Assembly (NCBI GenBank): GCA_947471745.1
Contig: CANJKZ010000267.1
Span: forward strand, 1,195,001 to 1,259,000
Reading direction: 5' to 3'
Source of the DNA: Closterium sp. Naga37s-1
Taxonomy: Eukaryota > Streptophyta > Zygnematophyceae > Desmidiales > Closteriaceae
Length of the DNA: 64,000 nucleotides
Below, one piece after another: positions 27,008 to 40,068 of this stretch (positions are counted from its first letter, which is position 1; each line of letters starts with the position of its first letter). The notes below the pieces were generated by a model. That model did not search any database and was not told the origin of the DNA. It saw only the letters and a list, made by a program, of their open reading frames with translations. Both the position numbers and the translations under genes were made by a program.

Positions 27008-28852
27008 GGTAATAGGAATTTACACTAAATACAGCTGGTTGGGCCTTGTTGTTAAGATTAGGAGATTATGCAGTACTTAGGTTTAGGAGAGGTTTAGCAA
27101 AGAGAATCATGGAGGGAGAAGTTTGGCCAAAAGAGGGCTTTCATTATGAAGTTGTGAGTACAAATAGGAAGGAGAGGAAGGGGAAAAGGGTACACCACCA
27201 GCAGTTGAACCTAATATCTAACTAATACACTAGCAAGCTGTAGGCAGTTATAACAGGATATGCAAATATACTTCAACACACCCCCGTAACTACCTACGGC
27301 TATAGCTAGTGGTGTCTAGCACCAGGTCGCCTGGAGAGCGGTTGCTGTAGCTGGGATAGGCACAGAAACAGCGGTGGCTGACCGGCAGCACCTGTGAACG
27401 CCAGAACGGAGGAGGGCGCGGAGAGCGCGGAGGAGGGCTGGGATAGCCGGAGGGCGAAGGATGCTGGTCGCTCGCCATCTACGAGCAAACACAACTGTTG
27501 GTGAGGAGGAGGAAGCTGCTGGTGGTGCACAGGAGGAGAGCGGAGGAGAGGCGGCTGGAGGAGAGGAGATAGGAGGAGGAGATGCGGCTGGAGGAGAGGA
27601 GAGGAGGAGGAGATGCGGCTGGAGGAGAGGAGAGAGGAGGAGATGCGGCTGGAGGAGAGGAGAGAGGAGGAGGAGATGCGGCTGGAGGGAGGAGTGAGGA
27701 GGAGGAGATGGAGAGGCGGCTGCTGGAGTGAGGAGAGGAGTGCAGATGTGGCGGTTTGCTGGTCATCCCTGCCACCCCCTCATCCCCCCCCCCCCTCACG
27801 ACCGTAAACACGGGCGCGAGAGAGAGGGAAGAGAAGGGCCGCGGGCTGTTGCTGCATAGTAACTCCCGCCACACCCTAATCCCCCCTCCCCCCCCCCCCC
27901 ACGGTGAAGCCGCGGCAGGGAGGTGGTGCAGCGCGCGCTGCTGCGCCTGGTCGCGAATTGGTGGCGTGGGGCGCGCTGGCGACCGTCGCCGGGGCTGGCG
28001 CTGGCGCTGGCGACTGTCGTAGGGGCTGGCGCTGGTGCTGGCGACCGTCGTAGGGGCTGGCGCTGGCGCTGGCGACCGTCGTAGGGGCTGGCGCTGGCGC
28101 TGGCGACCGTCGTAGGGGCTGGCGCTGGCGCTGGCGACCGTCGTAGGGGCTGGCGCTGGCGCTCGCGTTGGCGCTGGTCGCTGGCGCTGGTCGCTGCCCT
28201 GGTCGCTGGCGCTGGTAGCGCAGCTGACGTGCTGCTGGGTGGGGCTACGGGCGGGCTGCAACTGCACGGCAAAGGGGCGACAGTGCTAGCCATGTAGGCA
28301 AGTGGTGGGCCCATTAGGATCGGGTCCTAGGCAGGAACCCGCTCTGATAGCATGTTAAGATTAGGAGATTATGCAGTACTTAGGTTTAGGAGAGGTTTAG
28401 CAAAGAGAATCATGGAGGGAGAAGTTTGGCCAAAAGAGGGCTTTCATTATGAAGTTGTGAGTACAAATAGGAAGGAGAGGAAGGGCAAAAGGGTACACCA
28501 CCAGCAGTTGAACCTAATATCTAACTAATACACTAGCAAGCTGTAGGCAGTTATAACAGGATATGCAAATATACTTCAACACTTGTAAGGCAAAATGTTA
28601 ACCAACAAACAAAACAGAAACTGTAGAAACATACCTTCTGTAATATTTACTAACGCGGTTACCACTTCGCACACTCGCCACTGCCCCTCCCCTCCACTAC
28701 TATCATCTCGGCCCATTCGTGGGATGAACTGGGCACAAATAATATCGACCTGACAAGGAGTCATCACCATCTTTACCGCGGTTTGCGGCAGCACAAATAA
28801 TCACAACGCGTTTAGCAGATGTCAGAGTCGTTCGCTAAACCGCGGCTGAAGC
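27008..28852. repeat. Left copy of a 308-bp direct repeat (split by the small LTR element)
   Basis: Bases 27008-27049 plus 28587-28852 make 308 bp. They match 50035-50342 at the same length with about four differences. The two copies directly flank the gypsy element 28853-50034. On the minus strand the repeat contains a short frame ending VCEVVTALVNITEG before GTATGT, which could be an exon of an unidentified gene. Confidence 0.9.
27050..28581 (-). mobile_element. Small non-autonomous LTR retroelement (TRIM/LARD-like)
   Basis: Two 229-bp LTRs (27050-27278 and 28353-28581) start TG and end CA, are flanked by a 5-bp target duplication CTTGT, and differ at about one base. Next to the right-hand LTR, on the minus strand, is TGCTATCAGAGC, an initiator-Met-tRNA type primer site, so the element points leftward. 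The roughly 1.07-kb interior has only low-complexity repeats (GGAGGAGATGCGGCT and GGCGCTGGCGACCGTCGTAG) and no gag or pol. It is structurally whole and young. Confidence 0.92.
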
Positions 28853-31169
28853 TGTGATGAGTTGTAAAAGAGAGTGCGCAGGTAAACGAATAACGAGACT
28901 GTGATTAACTAATCTGCGAATACAATGAAGGCACGGACTAATGTAGGGGCTAGCCTAGCTAGGAGGAAACCTCGGACGAGCGAGGTTGGGGTGCAGGTTT
29001 GGCGATGGAATTGCCGAAGGCGACGCGAGGAGCCTCGGCAGCGTTGAAATCGGCCGAACGTGCAAAGTCCGAAAATCGGGCTGTACGCGTAGCAGTCAAC
29101 CCCGATAAGGAATTCGGGAAAATTCCTTACACTTACCCCCCCCTTAAGAAAGGCGGTCAATATCCGAAACACGCATGCGCGCCAAGTAATCACGAACAAG
29201 TGACGAGGCGTCGAGCGAGTCAGAATGCACCCACGTGTCATCTTCACTGGTGCGGTCAGTCCAACGAATGAGGAAGTCCACGTGGCGACCAGCTGCGTCA
29301 AGGCGAACCCGATGTGCCAGAATCTACGAAGGTTCGAGAGTCGGCATAGGTCGTGCTGTTGGGGCAGCTTGTTGCCGCGCGATGTCGGTCGTGGCTGGCA
29401 CGAACTTGCGAAGCAGGCTGATGTGGAAGGCGTCATGAATTCGCCAGTCGTCGGGTAGCAGCAGCTTCGCGGTGACAGGTGTCACCATCTTGATAATCTT
29501 GAAAGGCCCACAAAATCGTGGCCGTAATTTCGACGGGCTGGGCAGGTGCAGGTTCTTCGTGTCGAGTAGCACTAGTTGCCCAGTGGTCAAGACGAGTTCC
29601 CGGCGTAGAAGGTCGGTGTATTTGCGGGAAGTGATATTCGCCTTGCGAATTGCATCGGCGGCCTTTTCCCGGACTTCTTGAAGTTCCGTCACAAAAGTTT
29701 GTGATCTCGGGACCGGGTTGTCGAGGGAAGTCGCTGTAGGAACCGTCGGGTCCATCCCGTAATTCAGGAAAAACGGGGAGTGATTAGTCGTGCTGGACGG
29801 CGCGTTGTTGAAAGCGAACTCCAACATGGCAAGAGATTCTTCCCATCGGGCAGGGTCGGGGAAGTTTGTCCTGATCAGCTGCTCCATGGTCTGATTGGTC
29901 CGCTCGGTCTGGCCGTCTGTCTGTGGGTGATAAGCTCATGAGAACTGTAGTTTCGTGCCGTACTGCGCCCACGTCTCCTTCCAGAATTTTGATGTAAACT
30001 TCGGGTCGCGGTCGCTGATGATCGCTGAAGGGATGCCGTGCAGTCGCACGGCCGTTGAGTTGAAGAGGCGCGCAGTTCCTTCGGCTGTGATTGTTGTTCG
30101 GCATGGGGCGAAGTGCGCCATTTTCGTGAAGCGATCGACGACGACGAGTACGGCGTCGTTGCCGGACGGCCCAGCTGGCATCCCCGTGACAAAATCCATT
30201 GTCACTTGCTGCCACGGTCGTTCGGGTGGCTCGAGGGGTTGCAGCAGCCCAGCTGGTCGTTGACGTGTCGATTTCATGGCTTGGCACACTCTGCATGAGG
30301 ACACATATTGCTGCACGTCGTTAGAGGAATCAGGCCAATAATATTGACGGTGGAGTAATTTCTGGGTTTTATCAACCCCGAAGTGTCCGGAGAAGTTCGA
30401 ATCGTGGACCTCCTGGATAAGGAGTTCACGCAGCAGCCTGTAAGCGGGAACCCGAATCCGGTCGGTCCCGGCTTTTAGGTAATAATCCCCTTTCTGCGTC
30501 GTGGCCTGCTGGTGGTTCCCAGTCGTGAAGAACGGGTCCGTAGTGTAGCCGTGGGTGAATAGTCCAGTAAGTAACGGGTTCGAATGGGTGATGAGTACTG
30601 CAGCGGATTGTACTTCGGTCGGGTCAGGGCGTCGGCGATGTTATTCGCCCCTTTCTTGTACGTGATGCGGTAGGTGAAGTGGCTCTCCATGTAGTCCAGC
30701 CACCGAATCTGTCGTGGGTTGAGGTTGGGTTGGGCTCGTATGTACTGTAGGGACTTGTGGTCCGTGCGAACAGTGACGTCGGCGCCCACCAGGTAGCATC
30801 GCCATAATTTAAACGCGTGGATGATGGCGAGCATCCTTGTCGTGGATCGGGTAGTTGCGTTCGGCTGCCTGCAGCTTGCGTGATTCGTAGGCAATCGGCT
30901 GCAACCCGTTCCCGAAATCTTGGAGAAGCACAGCTCCGATGGCGAAATCTGAGGCGTCGGTGACGACTTCGAACGGCTTCGATGGGTCGGCAATGCGCAG
31001 CACAGGAGGGGAAACTAGAAAATTCTTGAGTTCCTGGAAAGCCGCTTCTGCCTCCTCCCCCCACACAAAATTCCTGTCCTTGTGCAGCAGGTCGGTCAGC
31101 GGGCCGGTTATCCCCGCCATATTCGGGATAAACCGCCTGACGTAATTCACGAATCCGAGAAAACTCTGA

Positions 31170-34100
31170 TGTGAGGATCTAGGATCGAGCTCAGAAAAGA
31201 GAGTTTGAATTGAATGATCCACCTGGGTACGATACGAGGCTATATATAGGCTCGACACAAGGCAGGTAACCCAGGTGTTACGCGAATGTTCTGAGGGTCG
31301 CGAAGCGTCCCGAACAGAACCTTCCCGAACTCAGTAGAAAGCAATTCGGTGGAAACCGAATAGGCTTGAGTTCGGTACACGTAACCTGGTTCGGTGCTAT
31401 AACTATAATAACATATAGGAATGCACCTAACCTAGGAAATCAAGCATATCTATGCATGATAAAATAAACCCAAGCTAGAAATAGCATAATAATGTCCAGG
31501 CAAGCTAGCAAAGCCAGCATAAGCCGTCATACTCTCACACGTCCCCCCCTCAAAGCTGGGTGGCGTGAGAAACACCCTGCTTGACAAGATAGTCCTTGAG
31601 AGCATGGCGTGCGTTGCCCATATCAGCTTCTGCAACCCAACTGTCCTCTGTGGGGTCATAACCCTTCCAGCGTATCAGGAACTCGAGGGTCTTGCCACCG
31701 CGGCGCCGATGAGTGAGAACGCGCTCCACTTCGTACTCTGGTTCATCCTGTATGAGAACAGGTGGTGGTGGCGGTAGCTGCCGTCCCTGGAACTGTTGGT
31801 TGGGGTCCTTGTAGGGCTTCAGTAGCTGAACATGGAAAGCATTGTGAAGCTTCCACGTAGTAGGTAAGCGCAAGCGGAATGTAACTGGTGTCACCTGTGC
31901 CTCAACGAGAAAAGGACCACAGAATCGAGGCCGGAGTTTGGATGGTAGGTGAGACAGGTTCAAGTTGCGCGTGTCGAGAAGCACCTGTTCTCCGACTGCT
32001 ACAGTGTGATCACATCGCTAGCGATCGGCATACTGCTTCTGGGAGGTCTGCATCGTGGTGAGACGTTGCTGAGTCTTCTCCCATAGCTGCTGCATGGTGG
32101 TGACGAAGTCGTGTGCGGCTTGGACGTGTGCCGGTGTGGTTGGCTGCTGTGGTGTAAGTGGTTCCCGTCCGTAACACAGGAAGAAATGAGTTTTCCCTGT
32201 GGCCGCATGTGATGCGTTGTTGTAAGCGAACTCTAGGGTCGGTAACTGTGTGTCCCACTGGCTGACATCGTCTTTGCAAGCTGTGCGCAGTAACTGTTCA
32301 ACCACCTGATTGAGTCGCTCTGTCTGTCCGTCAGTTTGGGGGTGGTATGCTGAGGACATCGCAAGTTTAGTCCCCAATAATCCCATGAGTTCCTTCCAGA
32401 ACTTACTCGTCAATTTGGGGTCTCTGTCTGAGATGAGTGTAGCGGGGATGCCGTGGATGGTGATGATGCGGTCGAAGAAGAGGCGAGCAGTTGCTTCAGC
32501 TGTAGCCGTGGTATTGGTCGGGATGAAGTGACCCATTTTAGAGAACTTGTCGATCACCACGAGTATAGCGTCATGCCCTCGTGAGGTCGAAGGAAGTCCC
32601 GTGATGAAGTCGAGGCTAACGACCTGCCATGGCTGCTCCGGTACGGGTAGAGGCTAAAGTAACCCTGCTTTTTTCTGCTTGCTACTCTTCATCCGCTGGC
32701 ACGTGTCGCATGAGGTGACGAACTGCTGCACGTCTACTGCCATCCCGGGCCAGTAGTAATACTTCGCTATCCCTGCTAACGTCTTGTTGCTCCCGAAATG
32801 TCCCGCGTATGGTACGTCGTGAAACTCCTCCAATAGGATCTGTCGTAGCGGGGCGTAATTCGGTACCCAAATCTTTCCTGAACCCTTCCTTACAGCTAAG
32901 TCTTTCTCCCACTGTAACAGCTTCTTAGTCTGTGCTGTAGCGATCTTTGCGTCCACGGAGTACCCATGTTTGAATAGACCCTTGAGCAGAGGGTTCATCC
33001 CGTCGAGCTGGATGCCTGCTACATGACCGGGACGGCTCAACGCGTCTGCTTTGTTGTGTAGCCCGGGCTTGTAGACAATGTCGTAGTGGAAGTGAGTTTC
33101 CAGGAAGTCCACCCACCGCACCTGTCGTCGTGAGAGCGTCGGCTGCGACTTCAGGTATTTGAGACTGCAGTGGTCAGTATAGACTGTAGTCTTGGCTCCC
33201 TCTAGGTAACACCTCCATGCCTTGAAGGCTATGACTATCGCTAAGGCTTCCTTATCATGGATGGGGTAGTTCAGTTCTGCTCCGTGTAGCTTCTTACTGA
33301 GGTAGGCGATGGGCTGCAGACCGCGTCCGTGATCCTGCATCAGTACTGATCCGACTGCTTGGTCACTAGCGTCTACTTCCACCACGTGATCTTTGTCTGG
33401 ATCCGGTAAGATGAGTACTGGTGCTGTAGTCAGTGTTGTCTGTAGCTGCTCCATAGCTTGCTGATGAGGAGTATCCCATTTGTAGGGCGTATCCTTTTTC
33501 AGTAGGTCGGTCAGTGGCGCTGCTATCTTAGCGTACTGCAGCACGAACCTGTTGTAGTAGTTGGCGAAGCCTAGGAACTGCTGCAACTCCTTCACGTTCT
33601 CCGGTACTTTCCACTTCTTGACGGCTTCGATCTTCCGCGGGTCCACGTGTACGCCCTCGGCACTCACCATGTGCCCGAGAAACTGCACCTTCTTCAGGGC
33701 GAAGTCGCTCTTCGACAGCTTCACGTAGAACTTGTTTTTCCGCAGGATCTCGAACACCTTCCGCAGATGCTCCACGTGCTCCTTCATGTTCTTGGAGTAG
33801 ATAAGAATGTCGTCCAGGTACACCACTACGCACTCGTCCAGCAGGGGTCGTAAGATGTGATTCATCTCCGCCTGAAACGTTGCTGGTGCGTTGCAGAGTC
33901 CGAACGGCATCACCAAGTATTCGTAGGAGCCGTATCTGGTACGGAACGCCGTCTTGTGGACCGAGTTGTCTGCCATCTTGATCTGCCAGTAACCCGACCG
34001 TAGGTCCAGCTTCGAAAAGACTGTTGCACCACGCAGTTGGTCTAGAAGATCGTCTATGCGCGGTATGGGGTATTTGTTTTTAACCGTCTGTTTGTTCAGT

Positions 34101-37100
34101 GCGCGGTAGTCGATGCACATCCGTAAACTGCCGTCTGGTTTTGGAGTGAAGAGAACTGGTGCACCGTAGGGAGAGGTGGATGGGCGGATCAGTTGTCTGT
34201 CCAGTAGATACTCTATCTGTTTCTTCATGTCTGTCAGTTCGGTCAGACTCAGTCGGTATGGTGCACGTGAGACGGGTTTCGCACCTGGTTCCTCCACGAT
34301 CTCGTGTTCGTGGGTTCGCGCTGGAGGTACTCCTGCAGGTAGGTCGTCTGGCATGATGTCTTTGTAATGCTCCAACACCTCCTTCACTGCTGCAGGTAGC
34401 TCTGCGTTCGGCTTCTCCTCCTCTGCTGCTGCCATCACCAGTGCTAAGTAACCCGTGTTGCTCTCGTTCACCGTCCGTTCGAACCGTGCCAGTGTCGTTT
34501 CAGGAACATTCCCTGTATCCGTCCAGCTTCGCAGCTCCACTCGGTTCCCGTTGTTGTAGATGCACGCCTTCCGGTTGACCCAGTTGATCTCGGGGTTGAA
34601 CCGCTTCAGGAAATCTCGCCCCAAGATGAAATCTAAACCCTTGATGTTTGTGATCGGCAACGTCGGCTTCCACCTCAGCGCCCCTATGTGCAGCTGCAGT
34701 GATGCTTCGCCGTGGATGGGAAGTTTCGTGCCGTCCACCATCGTTGCCGTGAACTTGGTCTCCTCCGAAGGTTCTCCAATTTTCTCCAACGTTCCGCGGT
34801 CGCACACCGAGTGGGACGCACCACTGTCCACCAGTGCCTGGAGGCGTCGCCCGTTGCAGATCACCTCGAGTAGTAGTGGTTGTTGTGATCACATCGCTAG
34901 CGATCGGCATACTGCTTCTGGGAGGTCTGCATCGTGGTGAGACGTTGCTGAGTCTTCTCCCATAGCTGCTGCATGGTGGTGACGAAGTCGTGTGCGGCTT
35001 GGACGTGTGCCGGTGTGGTTGGCTGCTGTGGTGTAAGTGGTTCCCGTCCGTAACACAGGAAGAAATGAGTTTTCCCTGTGGCCGCATGTGATGCGTTGTT
35101 GTAAGCGAACTCTAGGGTCGGTAACTGTGTGTCCCACTGGCTGACATCGTCTTTGCAAGCTGTGCGCAGTAACTGTTCAACCACCTGATTGAGTCGCTCT
35201 GTCTGTCCGTCAGTTTGGGGGTGGTATGCTGAGGACATCGCAAGTTTAGTCCCCAATAATCCCATGAGTTCCTTCCAGAACTTACTCGTCAATTTGGGGT
35301 CTCTGTCTGAGATGAGTGTAGCGGGGATGCCGTGGATGGTGATGATGCGGTCGAAGAAGAGGCGAGCAGTTGCTTCAGCTGTAGCCGTGGTATTGGTCGG
35401 GATGAAGTGACCCATTTTAGAGAACTTGTCGATCACCACGAGTATAGCGTCATGCCCTCGTGAGGTCGAAGGAAGTCCCGTGATGAAGTCGAGGCTAACG
35501 ACCTGCCATGGCTGCTCCGGTACGGGTAGAGGCTAAAGTAACCCTGCTTTTTTCTGCTTGCTACTCTTCATCCGCTGGCACGTGTCGCATGAGGTGACGA
35601 ACTGCTGCACGTCTACTGCCATCCCGGGCCAGTAGTAATACTTCGCTATCCCTGCTAACGTCTTGTTGCTCCCGAAATGTCCCGCGTATGGTACGTCGTG
35701 AAACTCCTCCAATAGGATCTGTCGTAGCGGGGCGTAATTCGGTACCCAAATCTTTCCTGAACCCTTCCTTACAGCTAAGTCTTTCTCCCACTGTAACAGC
35801 TTCTTAGTCTGTGCTGTAGCGATCTTTGCGTCCACGGAGTACCCATGTTTGAATAGACCCTTGAGCAGAGGGTTCATCCCGTCGAGCTGGATGCCTGCTA
35901 CATGACCGGGACGGCTCAACGCGTCTGCTTTGTTGTGTAGCCCGGGCTTGTAGACAATGTCGTAGTGGAAGTGAGTTTCCAGGAAGTCCACCCACCGCAC
36001 CTGTCGTCGTGAGAGCGTCGGCTGCGACTTCAGGTATTTGAGACTGCAGTGGTCAGTATAGACTGTAGTCTTGGCTCCCTCTAGGTAACACCTCCATGCC
36101 TTGAAGGCTATGACTATCGCTAAGGCTTCCTTATCATGGATGGGGTAGTTCAGTTCTGCTCCGTGTAGCTTCTTACTGAGGTAGGCGATGGGCTGCAGAC
36201 CGCGTCCGTGATCCTGCATCAGTACTGATCCGACTGCTTGGTCACTAGCGTCTACTTCCACCACGTGATCTTTGTCTGGATCCGGTAAGATGAGTACTGG
36301 TGCTGTAGTCAGTGTTGTCTGTAGCTGCTCCATAGCTTGCTGATGAGGAGTATCCCATTTGTAGGGCGTATCCTTTTTCAGTAGGTCGGTCAGTGGCGCT
36401 GCTATCTTAGCGTACTGCAGCACGAACCTGTTGTAGTAGTTGGCGAAGCCTAGGAACTGCTGCAACTCCTTCACGTTCTCCGGTACTTTCCACTTCTTGA
36501 CGGCTTCGATCTTCCGCGGGTCCACGTGTACGCCCTCGGCACTCACCATGTGCCCGAGAAACTGCACCTTCTTCAGGGCGAAGTCGCTCTTCGACAGCTT
36601 CACGTAGAACTTGTTTTTCCGCAGGATCTCGAACACCTTCCGCAGATGCTCCACGTGCTCCTTCATGTTCTTGGAGTAGATAAGAATGTCGTCCAGGTAC
36701 ACCACTACGCACTCGTCCAGCAGGGGTCGTAAGATGTGATTCATCTCCGCCTGAAACGTTGCTGGTGCGTTGCAGAGTCCGAACGGCATCACCAAGTATT
36801 CGTAGGAGCCGTATCTGGTACGGAACGCCGTCTTGTGGACCGAGTTGTCTGCCATCTTGATCTGCCAGTAACCCGACCGTAGGTCCAGCTTCGAAAAGAC
36901 TGTTGCACCACGCAGTTGGTCTAGAAGATCGTCTATGCGCGGTATGGGGTATTTGTTTTTAACCGTCTGTTTGTTCAGTGCGCGGTAGTCGATGCACATC
37001 CGTAAACTGCCGTCTGGTTTTGGAGTGAAGAGAACTGGTGCACCGTAGGGAGAGGTGGATGGGCGGATCAGTTGTCTGTCCAGTAGATACTCTATCTGTT

Positions 37101-40068
37101 TCTTCATGTCTGTCAGTTCGGTCGGACTCAGTCGGTATGGTGCACGTGAGACGGGTTTCGCACCTGGTTCCTCCACGATCTCGTGTTCGTGGGTTCGCGC
37201 TGGAGGTACTCCTGCAGGTAGGTCGTCTGGCATGATGTCTTTGTAATGCTCCAACACCTCCTTCACTGCTGCAGGTAGCTCTGCGTTCGGCTTCTCCTCC
37301 TCTGCTGCTGCCATCACCAGTGCTAAGTAACCCGTGTTGCTCTCGTTCACCGTCCGTTCGAACCGTGCCAGTGTCGTTTCAGGAACATTCCCTGTATCCG
37401 TCCAGCTTCGCAGCTCCACTCGGTTCCCGTTGTTGTAGATGCACGCCTTCCGGTTGACCCAGTTGATCTCGGGGTTGAACCGCTTCAGGAAATCTCGCCC
37501 CAAGATGAAATCTAAACCCTTGATGTTTGTGATCGGCAACGTCGGCTTCCACCTCAGCGCCCCTATGTGCAGCTGCAGTGATGCTTCGCCGTGGATGGGA
37601 AGTTTCGTGCCGTCCACCATCGTTGCCGTGAACTTGGTCTCCTCCGAAGGTTCTCCAATTTTCTCCAACGTTCCGCGGTCGCACACCGAGTGGGACGCAC
37701 CACTGTCCACCAGTGCCTGGAGGCGTCGCCCGTTGCAGATCACCTCGAGTAGTAGTGGTTGTTGCCGCTCCGAGTAACCGTAGATGGTCTCGCTTATAGG
37801 ATCATAGGGTACGTCAAATATATCTCCCCTAGGTCCTGCGCTCGAAGCTGCTGACTCAATATCAGTTTTTTAACTGGGTAGGGTTAGAAGGATTTATCCG
37901 AGGCCGATTCAGCTTCGTCTGGGCCTGGAACCTTCCCCTAAGCCTTTGCAGCTGTGTAGGCTTCACCTGTGGGCAATGGGGAGCCTTAACACCGTGCTGC
38001 GGGGAGAGAATATTAACTCCTCGGAACGCACGACCCTTTTCAACGCTCCGGAGTGATTTGCCCAACTTCTCAGGTACCTGCATAATGTCTAAAGGCATTT
38101 TCTTGGCCTTGAAATCGCCCCTAAATGTTTCAAAGGCTTGAGAACCTCGAGAGGAAATATTCTTACTCTGGGAGGTGTTCGGCTGGAGTTTCCCGGTCGG
38201 TGCAGAGCCTTGTTTCGCGGAGCCTCCATTTGTCTCGGCGATTTCCCCTGTTGCCGGCCGGTCATGACGTTTTAAATTCGCGCCATCATGATCTCCTTTT
38301 TTCGCCATCGTGGATGTCGCACTGTTGTTGTCCTGCAGCTCCGCTCGTGCCTTCTTCATTTTCCAACACGCCAAGAATCGATGTCCTGCTGCGCCGCAAA
38401 ATTCGCACTTCTCATATTTTGTCGGCCGCTGCTTTGCGTCGATCTTGTCGATATCCATCGGGTCGGCGGTCGTGGGTGGTGCCGATCGCTTCGTGTCGAA
38501 TGATCTGTTCGGCACGTGGCGTCGTGTCTCGGGTTGATCTCGCGTCAGCGCATCGAATCTCTCTGCTGCACACACCATGTCGCGGTAGTTGTTGTAGTTT
38601 GCGGCAATCACCTGTCGGCGGACTTCCATCTTTAGCCCCTCAGTATACGCTTGGATTTTTTCCCCTTCGGTCGGGTCGGTTATTCGGTTGAAGAGGCTCT
38701 CCATCTGCTGCGTGTACTGTGTTACACTGCCGAACTGTTTATGCCGATGAATCTGCTGCCGCGCCATGTAGCTGGAGTTGATTGGTTCGAAACGTTGAAT
38801 TAAAGCTTCCCGAAACTGCGTCCATCACCCCTCGCCTCGAACTTCGTTGCTATTGTAAATCCACTCGAGCGCCGGGCCTCGTAACAGTATCGCTGCGAGC
38901 CGAATCCGCATTGCATCGTGTGTCGGGGTCGTACAGCCAACGGCCTCGAAATAAATTTCGAGGGTCGCAATGAATCGACGGACGTCGGTGTCTCTCGCAT
39001 TCGGATTGAACTTTTCCGGTAGCCTCGGACGTGCCGCCTCAAGATTCACTGTAGCCGCTGCCGCTTCTGCTGGGTGAAGTGTCGGTGTCGCCGCTGCTGC
39101 TGCTGCTGCCGTCGCTGCTGCATTCGCCGCTGCGTCTGCTGCTGCCGTGGCGGCTGCCGACTGGTTTGCGAGAAGCTCCTCTATTCGCTGGAGTGCCGCT
39201 CGCGTCTGGTCCAGGCCGGTGTGTAACTCCGTATTTTTTCGTACGGAATTATCACCATTTTCCTCCATTTGGCGATTTACAGGAAGATTTGCGACGAAAA
39301 TAATTGAATTCTAGGCGCTGGTCATCTTACTATGAGTCGAATCGACTGTAGAAATAACGAGCGCTGATTATGTAAGTCGCGTAATTCTCCCTTAGTCGAA
39401 ATTCGCGTCCGATCTCGGCCGTTGAGAAGAAATTCGATCCGACGCTCCCAATTCCAACTTTTTTGGTCGAAATTCTCAGGGCCGTTGAGATTCGAATCGA
39501 TCTGACGGTCGAAATTCCAACTTTTTCGCCACTGGACCTGAGGAGTGTTCGAAAACCGGTTCGAGGGGGACGTTAAAAAATAGCGCGGAACTGGTTTACG
39601 TACCCGAAATCGGCGCTTTCCGTCGTCGCCCCCGCTGTTTAAAAAACTAGGTTTTAGCGGTCGAAAAACTTCGCGTGTAAACGGGCTCTAACACCAAGTG
39701 TGAGGATCTAGGATCGAGCTCAGAAAAGAGAGTTTGAATTGAATGATCCACCTGGGTACAATACGAGGCTATATATAGGCTCGACACAAGGCAGGTAACC
39801 CAGGTGTTACGCGAATGTTCTGAGGGTCGCGAAGCGTCCCGAACAGAACCTTCCCGAACTCAGTAGAAAGCAATTCGGTGGAAACCGAATAGGCTTGAGT
39901 TCGGTACACGTAACCTGGTTCGGTGCTATAACTATAATAACATATAGGAATGCACCTAACCTAGGAAATCAAGCATATCTATGCATGATAAAATAAACCC
40001 AAGCTAGAAATAGCATAATAATGTCCAGGCAATCTAGCAAAGCCAGCATAAGCCGTCGTACTCTCACA
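31170..40068 (-). mobile_element. Ty3/gypsy chromovirus inserted in the outer gypsy element
   Basis: Two 370-bp LTRs (31170-31539 and 39699-40068) differ at about three bases and are flanked by the 5-bp duplication TCTGA. Minus-strand parts are gag with a zinc knuckle (CEFCGAAGHRFLAC, about 37.9-39.3 kb), protease (LVDSGASHS), reverse transcriptase ([12 protein letters not shown]), RNase H, integrase with its zinc site, and a C-terminal chromodomain (FLIRWKGYDPTEDSW, about 31.6-32.0 kb). The stretch from protease to integrase is present twice, in tandem. A few breaks are seen, so it is probably not intact. The LTRs suggest recent insertion. Confidence 0.93.
32005..37762 (-). repeat. 2,879-bp tandem duplication of pol inside the chromovirus
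   Basis: 32005-34883 and 34884-37762 are the same protease-to-integrase segment repeated head to tail. I saw a single base difference across what I compared. The junction is abrupt at a short TGT/TTG match, so the duplication happened after insertion or is an assembly artefact. Confidence 0.93.
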
